Source: Cytidiella melzeri
Taxonomy: Eukaryota; Basidiomycota; Agaricomycetes; Polyporales; Irpicaceae
Assembly: GCA_022592445.1 (NCBI GenBank)
Contig: JABYQR010000024.1
Span: 124,001-188,000 of the forward strand
Reading direction: 5' to 3'
DNA length: 64,000 bases
This document shows, in pieces, positions 55,481 to 64,000 of this stretch. The number at the start of each line of letters is the position of its first letter. Positions within the stretch are counted from its first letter, which is position 1. The notes beneath the pieces were generated by a model. The model saw nothing but the letters and a program-made list of their open reading frames with translations, ran no database searches and had not been told where the DNA came from. The position numbers and the translations under genes were made by a program.

Positions 55481-57834
55481 TCAAGCACTTGCAATATCGG
55501 GCCTCGCTCCAGTCTTATGATCTGCAGCAAGTCGTGCGCGTACTTTCTGCACTTGATAGTCCCAATCTGTACGGAGGCAAATCCAGACCCCGACGCCAGC
55601 AGCGTACACCAGGGAGATAGTTAATCCAATCCACAAGCCGGCGAGGCCGTACTCGCGAGAGAAGGCAAGCCAGATACCAAACGGGATACCAATCACGTAG
55701 TATGCGCTAGAACAAAAAGTCAGATATCGACTAACAGCTCTGCTTGTAACAATCAAAGCGAACCTGAGATTCAGCAGTGCTCCAGTGAACTGCTTGCCCT
55801 GCGCGCGAAGTATGCCGGCAGTGACGGCGCTCACTCCATCAAACACTTGGAAAAGCGCAACTACGGGAAGGATAGAAGCAACCATGGTAACAACAGCTTG
55901 ATCGTCGTTGAAGAGGTATGCCCATGAATTGCGGAACACCATAAACATTGCACTACAGCACAAGACGATTAGAGACGAGTTAACCTCAATGGATCGAAAT
56001 GACGTGCCTCCAAATAAACGCAATCACAAGTGCCATCAACATTGAAGCTGATCCTGTAAATGAGGCGCGTAGTGCGTTCCCTTCACCTAGCAAATTGCCA
56101 ATTCTTCGCGACGTCGCACATTAGTACTTCGAAGTAGGGATAAGGAACTAACAAATACTGACCGGACAGAGGCAGCAACACTGAGAGCAAAAGGCGCTTG
56201 GAATGTGGTGGACGCAGAGACGAGCAGGACAGACTGCGTGGCCAGAGGGACAGGACCTAGTCTAACAAGGTGCATTGAAATTTACAAATGATGTTCATCG
56301 CGTGAAATGAGCACCCACAAACTCGCAGCGACTAGATACGATTGCAGCTGCAATCAGTATCGCATCTCTACAGGACAGCCAGCACTTACGCCCAACCAAT
56401 TCCCATGACCACCATTCAGATGCCGTCTGACCCACTCCTGCTAACCCTAGTTGAACGAGAACGCCCAGGCTAGTGAAGCATCGCATTGAAAGAGGGTGCC
56501 AAGCTGTTTGAGGGATGAACCATACTCCATAAACGATGGAACATATAGAGATGAGATAAAAGGAAATGACAGTGGCAATCGGTGCACCGATAAACCCTAA
56601 TCGGACAGGCTCCGGACCCCAGACTACATTATCAACAGTGAGTACGGAACACGAGAAGATCACTCTGAGACACACCGAGCAAATAATTGAGAGCAGCGTT
56701 AACAGGTGCCACACATATAATGACCCGTGTCGGAACTGCGAAAAGACCTGGACAAGTCATTAGCACACAAGTATATACAAATAGCTCGTTTTCCGTACCT
56801 TGGGACTGAAAATACCGACGTGAAATTGTGTTGAAGCTGTAGGCAGGTAAGCCAAGAACAGCCCATTGTAAGTATGCAGCAGCCAGGCGAGCTACTTCAG
56901 GATCTTGCTTCAGAGCTAGCAAAATGAATTCGGCGTTCAGCCAAACCATCGTGATGGGCTAGAAAAAGTCGGGAATGAGTGGACCGAAAGAACAGACCAC
57001 ATGAAGCGCACCACTAAACAAGCAGCCATTACAACGGCTAGATGATTACCAGTGTCATCACAACATGTAGCGCTCGCTGTGGTACAGACACTCACCCATG
57101 CGTTGAGACCATAGGCCGACTAAGTGTGGCTGGCTAGACGTCCAAGCACTTGGAAGCATAGTATCCAGAGTGCTTCCGAAGCCTTGTATGATGCTATACC
57201 CTGAGACGCTTGCAGTCATAGACCCAAGAGTAGAGGCAGCCAGGGCTGTCGTAGATAAGTGACCTATTGAGATTACTGACGCGATTACGAGTGAATATTC
57301 AAGAACATGAGTCCTGGACGAATTTGAGAGTGGCGAACATTTCATTGATACAGAATATGCTTACCCGAACACTGGTAATGTATATTTAGAAAGAATGCGC
57401 ATTTCCTCCACAAGTATGTTGGGGCGGCCAACAGAGTCGGGCGCAAGATCGTCTTCGTCAACCGCTTCCTCAATGCGAGGTACAAGCGGACCCAAGAGAG
57501 GCGTATTTTCAGTGGCATGAGGAGCTACAGGACCTGACCGATGGCCTGTTTGGTCAGGCAAAGGTCCCATGCTGGTCGGGTTGAAAGGCGTAACGAATTG
57601 AGTGGGGAAGCTACTTCGGCGATTCTTTCGTCGAAGGAGTGCCCTCGCCTCGGGTGTCAAGTCTGCGCCATCTATATCATGGGGCATGTCATCGTCATTC
57701 TGCGGGTCTTCGCATTCTGTTGAAGTGTTTGGGTCATCAGTGTTCGTGTTGGCTGCTGCAGCATAGCGAGACAGGAGAGCGTAGTCTGAAGGAAGCGAGG
57801 AAGGGGCTGAGTAGTGCACATATGTTGAGGACAT
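55481..57834 (-). CDS. MATE family multidrug/toxin efflux transporter
   Basis: Start MSSTYVHYSAPSSLPSDYAL at 57834, with an N-terminal soluble region of about 150 residues rich in Asp, Pro and Ser. Twelve helices follow in two MatE repeats. Recognisable blocks are VISIGHLSTTALAASTLGSM, QGFGSTLDTMLPSAW (the QG...LDTL block), WLNAEFILLALKQDPEVARL, PVNAALNYLLVWGPEP, GQTASEWWSWEL (the G...EWW site of fungal and plant members), IGNLLGEGNALRA, and FQVFDGVSAVTAGILRAQGK near the C-terminus. It ends GARPDIASA at 55481. Many introns. It is divergent from SAM50 with 283 bp between starts. Export of drugs or metabolites by cation antiport is the family role. Confidence 0.92.
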
Positions 57835-58117
57835 CGTGCAGTACAGCGAAGGTGAAAGAACCTGACAAAAAACCCGCTTGACGACGTTCGCTACAACCGA
57901 CCACAGTTGCGGACGATGATGGTCGTGGTTGAGTGAGGAAAATTGGAGTTCGAAACTCGCCTCTGAGTTCTGAGAGCCGAGCCTGTTGACACATAAGTCA
58001 TACCTGCTCAACACGGCCCGCCTTCCGAAGATCCCGCCGTTGCCACTTCAAGTAGGTGGGCGCATCAATCCCCGTCTATTTCTCCGCCGAGCCTGGTCAC
58101 CCTGCCACTGTATCACC
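57835..58117. promoter_or_regulatory. Shared divergent promoter region, MATE / SAM50
   Basis: 283 bp between opposed start codons. No TATA box is clear. Confidence 0.45.
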
Positions 58118-60000
58118 ATGAGCGACACCGTCGAGTCCGAGCTCACCACTCCGCCCTTGAAGCCACCGTTGCACAACACCAGTGCCCCACGAGATATGGA
58201 GCCCGCTGGTGCCGACCTCGACAAACTGAAGAAATGGCAGGAGGAACGGATAGCGCGGAAGCTGAGAGGAGAATACCAATCCGCGGTCCTCCGTCTTGCT
58301 GAAGTGGTAAGTAGTAGTCTCAACCAACTCAACGGCTTCTCATGAATTGCCACAAGGTCAATGAAAATATCGACGCACCCCTTCGTCTAGCGTCCATTCG
58401 TGTAGACGGTGCCGTGCACACCCGCAGGTCGTTCCTTGGCTCTCTCGTCGGTCCCTACCTGCGATCAGAGCATACACATCAAACATTGAGCTCCATCTTG
58501 CACGATGCTCGTGCAGTTGGGCATCTGCTCAACGAGACGGACTTGTTCAGCTCAGTCTTCGCCAAGGTAGAACGCAGCAGGGAGCCGCTGGCACAACCGG
58601 ACGACGTAGACCTCGTATTCCAGACGCGTGAAAAACCGCGCATGTTTTTGAAGACCAGCACGGAAATTGGAAATAACGAGGGCGGAGCCGTGAGATACAG
58701 GCAAATTGACATTGCTCGACGCGATACTGATTGAATGCAGAGTGCAACATGCAGACTACGGAACGCTTTTGGTGGCGCAGAGATGTTCGAGGCTAACCTC
58801 TCCTTCGGGACAACAACACGTTTCGCTTTCAACGCGTCCTTATCCGCGCCTGTGGCTGCATTGACTAGCAACCTGAACACGCGCGGAGAGGTATCTGTCT
58901 TTGGGCTCGAGCGGGACAACACGTTTTATTGCAGTGCCATGGAGGGTGTGCGTGGATTGAAAGCTGTCGTTAGGGTGAGCACCAGGTTAGACTAGTTCGA
59001 CGCAGGTTATGGCGGCTTGGCTGACACGCTTTCCGGCAGAATGGCACGCTGAGACGTGGTTTGCACGAGATTGGTTATGAAGGTGTGCTGCGACATATCG
59101 GCAACCTGCAGCCCACAGCCTCCGTTAGGTCCGTATGTGAAGTGCCTCCCGAGCATAGTATTAACACTGTTTTGATTCAACAGCATGCGCAACTCGGCCG
59201 GCCAGTCAATCAAGTCTTCAATATCCCATACTTGGACGCTGGATACCCGGGACGATGCATTGTATGGTACACGGGGATACTTCCTCAAGGCATTCCATGA
59301 ATACGCAGGTCTTGGAGGAGATGCGTCTTTCTACAAGAGTGAAGGGCATGTACACTTTGCCAGACCACTGGTCCCTGGGTTGGTATGACGCCCTCTCCAG
59401 ATGCCCATTCAGTCAATTACTCACTACGGCCGGTAGACTGTCTCGCTTGCCGCGAAGGCAGGACTTGTGCTTCCTGTAGGTGACAAAACGGTCCCATTCT
59501 CAGACCGCTTCCAACTTGGCGGGCCTTCAAGCGTTCGAATGTTTAAAACAAATAGCATGGGCCCTCGCGACGGCTGTCAGTCTTTCTACTAAGGAATAAT
59601 CTATCTATCAATGCTAATCTTGGGGCGCCAGCTGACTCTTTAGGGGGCGACGTATATTGGTCGGCAGGCCTCAGCCTGATTTCTGACATACCAAAAAATC
59701 CACACTGGCCTGTGAAGCTGCATGGATTCGTGAACGCCGGACGCCTAGACTGCATAGATCAAAGTACGCAGAACCTAGGCGACAATCTCCCTATGCTCAC
59801 CTCGTTCTTCTGTAGTCAAACCTCTCCAAGAGTCACTTGTCTCGACACTGTCGAGACCGTCAATATCTGCTGGCTTCGGCATTGTTTATCGCCTTGAGCC
59901 TGTGCGTGTGGAGATGAATTTTGGCCTACCGCTTGCTGCTGCGAAGAGCGAGGGCGCACGGAGAGGATTCCAGCTCGGGATTGGTTTAGAATTTTTGTAG
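58118..60000 (+). CDS. SAM50: SAM50, mitochondrial beta-barrel assembly subunit
   Basis: Omp85-family channel of the mitochondrial outer membrane that inserts beta-barrel proteins. Start MSDTVESELTTPPLKPPLHN, then a charged helix and a single POTRA-like domain: LRLASIRVDGAVHTRRSFL, LSSILHDARAVGHLLNETDL. The barrel begins after ATCRLRNAFGGAEMFEANLS. Typical blocks are TRGYFLKAFHEYAGLGGDAS, the first strand pair of the Sam50 barrel, FQLGGPSSVRMFKTNSMGPR (the conserved substrate loop L6, here RMF in place of the usual (V/I)RGF), and the last strands FGLPLAAAKSEGARRGFQLG, ending with a terminal aromatic (GLEFL) at 60000. About seven introns. Length is about 480 residues, normal for fungal SAM50. 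Head-to-head with MATE. Confidence 0.92.
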
Positions 60001-61349
60001 ATATTGCCACGTGGAGAACACTAACGCGCTACGCCGGCGATCTACGCTTCTTCCGTCAACGATGCATGACTTGGTTCCTATTAACATACTGATCACTGCT
60101 CAATACCAAGAAATAAGACTGGGGACAAACGAAATGACCAGTTGATGTTGCATATCAGTACGTGTAGTACGCAAGGACTTTATCTGCTACGCCGCTGCAG
60201 CAATGCAGGTGAGCGTTTTCGCTGTCGTTATGACTAGTGGCGTAACTCGGCTGTAAAATCCAGGGCGCATAACGACAGCTCAAGACGACAAGATGGCAGT
60301 GCCTTTCACTGCGCCCGAACAATGTACTTACCGTCGCGAACATTCAGGCTTGCAGCTCCTGAGTGCTGCTCACTGTAATGGATTTTGCAAACTGCAGGCA
60401 CAATAGCCGCCACAGATCGAACTGCGCGGGACCAATACTTTGACGAAGGGGCGTTCAAGCGTCGGGCAGACCGTGCAACGCCGGGAGGCATGTTTGACCC
60501 GTCAGTCAGCCATGCCGACCCAACAAAAGCAATGATCGACACCAATTGTTGTAGCATACGCAGTCCATCCTCGAGCTCAGCATAGACAGCCGAGACGTCA
60601 AGCTACACAAGACACGGACGACGGCACAAAATTTCGGCGATATTTTGTAGGTACATGTTTGGTACAGTTCCAGCTCAGCATCAGAAGTCTCACAAAACTT
60701 TCCTTGTACAGTGCGTCGCCGACATGCTAAGCGAAGTGGACCCTGAGTCCAGTCAGGCCTAAATCTATTGCAATTGGGACGTCGACGCGATCGCGGTCTA
60801 CGACTGTCTCCTCAGGCTGAAGGCTACGTTGTAAGTAGTCATGATCAGGTCAATCATATGGACCTGAGATTATCGATTATTGTTTGACTTAGGCCCTCCC
60901 GCCATCCAGAGCGACAGCTCCAACCATCGGACTCATAAACGACCCATGCCATATCGAGCGGTCTGACCCTGACGACAATGGACAGATTCAGCGAGTAGAT
61001 ACACGCTGTTCCGAGAAAGAATTAGCGCAAGTCTCAGATGTCCCTATGCCGGGACCTACTTATAGCAAATCCCTCGGCCAGACGTCGCTACGCACACTTC
61101 CTGCTTCCTTCCTGCCATTCACCACATTGACTGGTGTTGCCACTCCTCAAAAGCACAAAGGAATGTGCCTTCCTTTGTGAATTGCTTATCCTCTCTACAA
61201 AGCATCAGAAGAACAGTGCTCACGCGCGTCTGACGCAGGTTGTCCTTACCCAAAATCTGCCATGTTATACCCTCGTGCCGCCGGGATGACAAGTGCAGCG
61301 TACATCCAGTAGTAAGCTGCATTATCTGTTTCATAGCCATGCGACGGAG
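60001..61349. other. Long stretch without a secure gene
   Basis: A minus-strand frame at 60306-60557 (83 codons) begins with a hydrophobic MLQQLVSIIAFVGSAWLTDG that resembles a signal peptide, but nothing else supports it. The right end holds the promoter and possibly the first exon of the next gene. Confidence 0.35.
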
Positions 61350-62939
61350 TTGACCCTAGTACCCTATAGTCTGAGCGCCAACTATTGTACCATCGCCGCT
61401 AGAGGTATGTCTTTAGCGTCCATGTCATTTGCTGACTATGCTGAACACTTCATGTAGCCGTATTCATATGGGACTTTTGCATCACTATGGGAGACGAGGT
61501 CCAATATTTCTGGGGTCATAAAGTCACCGCAGTTAGCGTCCTTTTCCTGCTCAACCGATACGTGAACCTGGCCATTACGATCATGCAACTCTTCGTGCAA
61601 TCATCGTTTCAGACCATTCATGTGAGTTCTGCTGCGATGATTACCTTTACTCGTATCTGAATCCAATTAAGAGGTGTGGTAGCCCGGGACTCTAGAAATG
61701 CCATGGTTGCTTACGATACTGTTTTAGCTGCAGCCCATTTGTCCGCACAGTGCAAGCATTCGTCTTACTGGGGTTTATCATAGTTGCTGGTAAGTACACG
61801 CTGACATAATATTTTTTGTTTTATCTTCGCTGACGTGTACGTCAACCTAGTCTTTACGGCGCTGAGAGTGTATGCAATTTGGCATCGCAATTGGATGCTT
61901 GCCCTCCCCGTATTCTTATTGGCGATGATTCCAGCGATTCTAACCCTCGTGAGTGCCGCCTGATTCCCGTGCGACGTTCAGCCATCGATTCCCCTTTGTT
62001 TAGGTCTTGAACATCCATGAGAAGACGGTGTTGGCACCATTCCCTTCTGTCGGCTGCGCACTCCAATTGATGTTGCCCATGGCACACTACAGCAGGTACG
62101 AGCATTGATATCTCACGGAGCCCGCTTCCTACGGCTAACTTCATAAATGTAGGAGTGCGTGTGTCAACATGATATCATCGTGCTAACTATCGCTAACTCA
62201 GTCCACAGTTCTCATTGCTATGCGAGCCGCGACCGTTGCGTATGACAGCCTGGTTCTCATTTTGACATTGTTACGCACCCTGAGCCTCAGGAGGAGGGGG
62301 AGTACGAAGTCTGGTCTTGTTTCATTGATTCTACGTGACGGTCAGTCCAATCTCATGTTCATATCGTGCTTACTTGACTTAAACCGTGACAGGCTGCCTC
62401 TACTTTACGTAAGGAAACCGGGCTATGTGCATTTCGAGGAGTGCTCACTAGCCTTCCAGGTGTCTCGTACTTCTCAACGTCACTCAAATCATAATCACCT
62501 CATACTACACGGTGAGTTGCTTTGGTGACGGTGTCCAGTTCATCACTCACTCGCTTTTCTCAAGGGCAATAACTATCTATCCTACTTTGTCTCACCGTGC
62601 GTGCACAGCCTGATCTTCGTTCACTGAGTCGCTCTGATAAATTGTATCAAATTCCACAGGCTCACTTCAATTCTCATATCCCGCTTCCTCCTCAACCTCC
62701 GCCATTTCTCAGACGTCGAGACAAGTGCAAGGGACGCCTACACGTCTCTCTACCTCACCTCCCATAACCCAAGCGGCCACTCGAACTCAGACATCTTCCT
62801 CAGTGGCCTGAACGGCTTGATGACGGAGCCGAGCATATTTTCAGACACCTTTCAGTCTGACGGCACCCATGCAGCCAAGGACATCGAGCTAAAGTCGTAC
62901 CGTCAACAAGAGGACCTCGACGCCACATCCCTGACATGA
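61350..62939 (+). CDS. DUF6533-type multi-pass membrane protein (start uncertain)
   Basis: Exons give the family pattern in order: AVFIWDFCITMGDEVQYFWG, VSVLFLLNRYVNLAITIMQL, VQAFVLLGFIIVAVFTALRV, YAIWHRNWMLALPVFLLAMI, then TVAYDSLVLILTLLRTLSLR followed by GLVSLILRDGCLYFT, VLVLLNVTQIIITSYYT and ILISRFLLNLR. The C-terminal tail is soluble and ends YRQQEDLDATSLT with a stop at 62937-62939. About eight introns. No ATG fits in frame directly before the first helix exon, so the true start lies in an upstream exon or is lost. It is a paralogue in type, not a close copy, of the gene at 48990-50215. Function unknown. Confidence 0.68.
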
Positions 62940-63254
62940 CTGCCGGGCAGCGAATTGTGTGATACATAGCCCACTACGTTCTTTTAAGTGATATGTATAT
63001 AGTTGACTAACTTGTACTGTACTGAACACATACTAGACTTGAAACTTGGACTCAACTGGCGGGATGTTCTTAGCCTCACACTGTGGCACGATGTTTGTCG
63101 CATTGAGTGTGTGACATCACGCGACACGGCTCGGTGGCGAGAGAAGGCGAAAACAGTGCGAGTGTGACTCTGGCAACCACCATTAAAAGCTTTCAGACTG
63201 GTAGGATTCGACGTCCATGAGCACTCCCACCCCTCATCCCTCTAACCTGAAACC
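62940..63254. other. Intergenic, no feature seen
   Basis: 315 bp with the 3' flank of the membrane protein gene and sequence leading to the dehalogenase fragment. No gene seen. Confidence 0.4.
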
Positions 63255-63311
63255 ATGCCAGACCTAGACCTCACAAAATACAAAGCCTTGATTTTTGACT
63301 GCTATGGAACG
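63255..63311 (+). pseudogene. Haloacid dehalogenase N-terminal fragment
   Basis: ATG 63255 opens MPDLDLTKYKALIFDCYGT, the first strand of a HAD-type dehalogenase with the DxYGT nucleophile loop. The expected continuation (a Leu-Ile-Asp-Trp-Glu type segment) is absent; the frame goes into unrelated residues and stops at 63348-63350. No donor site joins it to a later HAD block. I read it as a truncated gene, 14 kb from another decayed HAD gene on the opposite strand. Confidence 0.6.
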
Positions 63312-63754
63312 GAGGCTCACAACAACTCCTTAGGTTCTCTGCCATCCTAATCTCGCGTTTTCTATCGGACATCAGAGATACTAGAAATGCGGACGCGTTC
63401 AGTAACTCTTGTTGGTCGCCGTAGCTTTGCAACCCAAGATCAATTCAGCTACCAATGACGCGCTTCCTGAACTGGGTTTCGAAAGACAAATACGTGAAGT
63501 ACGCCCGATAACACGTACATCACTGGTATGCATGCAACACAACGCTGTTAATGTAGTAGTGTAGTACTTGATCCTTGTAGTACTAATAGGCTCAATATTC
63601 TCCGCGTTGAGGTATGGAGCTTTTCAGTCTCAGGACCCCCCTCGTCGAGCGCTGATGCCTATCTTCGACGGCACACAAAATCGGTATAACCTGCAGTGAG
63701 TGCTATGGACGCATAAAATACACCCAAGGCCTGGATATCCGCCTAGACGAGCGA

Positions 63755-64000
63755 TCAAACTATTTCAAGAGATAGACTTCCCTTCGACATTCGCAACCCC
63801 TGCTTCCTCCCTGCAAGATCCGAGTCCGTATCGTTGATAGCCCCAGGTTGCATGAAGGTGTCCCCATCCGTCTCGCTATACTGCGTGATCTCCACCGCGA
63901 GCGATTTCATCTCGTGTCCTCCTGAGCCACGGAACCACCCGAGGTGGACCGGCCCCTCGCCATTGCTTCTCCGAGCGTGTCTCTCCGTCCTTGGCGAGGA
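63755..64000 (-). CDS. C-terminal part of an unrecognised gene, running off the window
   Basis: From the right edge 81 codons are open on the minus strand and end in TGA at 63755-63757. The sequence is polar and acidic-to-mixed, with GPVHLGWFRGSGGHEMKSLA and EITQYSETDGDTFMQPGAIN. It looks like real coding sequence from its composition and length without stops, but I recognise no family and cannot see the start. Confidence 0.4.
   Translation of the reverse strand, partial: SSPRTERHARRSNGEGPVHLGWFRGSGGHEMKSLAVEITQYSETDGDTFMQPGAINDTDSDLAGRKQGLRMSKGSLSLEIV

Noticed and set aside
37237..57834. Secondary metabolite gene cluster (nitronate monooxygenase, P450, transporters)
   Set aside because: No polyketide synthase, peptide synthetase or terpene synthase is present, and intervening genes are unrelated.

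Overview
The window is nuclear DNA from a filamentous basidiomycete, most likely an Agaricomycete. The evidence is gene structure and content: protein-coding genes are split by many introns of about 50-60 bp with GT(A/G)NGT donors, neighbouring genes are often head-to-head with about 200 bp between starts, a tRNA gene has an intron, and several multi-pass membrane proteins of the DUF6533 type common in mushroom-forming fungi are present. All assignments come from reading the translated sequence; no database was searched.

Layout. (1) 1-3.6 kb: housekeeping genes, namely a mitochondrial ribosomal protein uL16m start (minus), the splicing factor PRP3 (plus) and an intron-containing tRNA-Asp(GTC). 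(2) 3.6-21.5 kb: an island of mobile DNA. It holds an 818-bp Mutator-like non-autonomous DNA element with perfect 17-bp terminal inverted repeats and a 9-bp target duplication; an LTR-like fragment and an unrecognised degenerate element; an 8.3-kb Ty3/gypsy chromovirus on the minus strand with damaged gag and an altered reverse transcriptase motif; and a 3.4-kb non-autonomous copia-like element with 187-bp LTRs, a perfect CAGGG target duplication, a half-tRNA primer site and an internal array of short hairpins. (3) 21.6-38.4 kb: a dense conserved gene block with a small single-pass membrane protein, an aspartyl-tRNA synthetase fused to a DUF2156 transferase domain (the architecture of ergosteryl-aspartate synthase, ErdS), an FSP1/AMID-like FAD oxidoreductase, tRNA dimethylallyltransferase (MOD5), an EFM7-like methyltransferase, snurportin-1, a GT61 glycosyltransferase and a nitronate monooxygenase. 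(4) 39.9-64 kb: a membrane-protein-rich stretch with a 7TM-like protein, a cytochrome P450, a haloacid dehalogenase pseudogene, two DUF6533-type proteins, an OPT transporter, a MATE transporter, SAM50 and a second haloacid dehalogenase fragment.

Functional links. ErdS would consume Asp-tRNA(Asp), and the window also carries a tRNA-Asp gene, though 19 kb away with transposons between. PRP3 (U4/U6 snRNP) and snurportin-1 (snRNP nuclear import) both serve splicing; uL16m and SAM50 serve mitochondria; MOD5 modifies tRNA. The transporters, P450 and nitronate monooxygenase do not form a convincing biosynthetic cluster because no backbone enzyme is present.

The best candidates for something undescribed are the hairpin array with covarying stems at 17.74-18.07 kb and the copia-like element that carries it.
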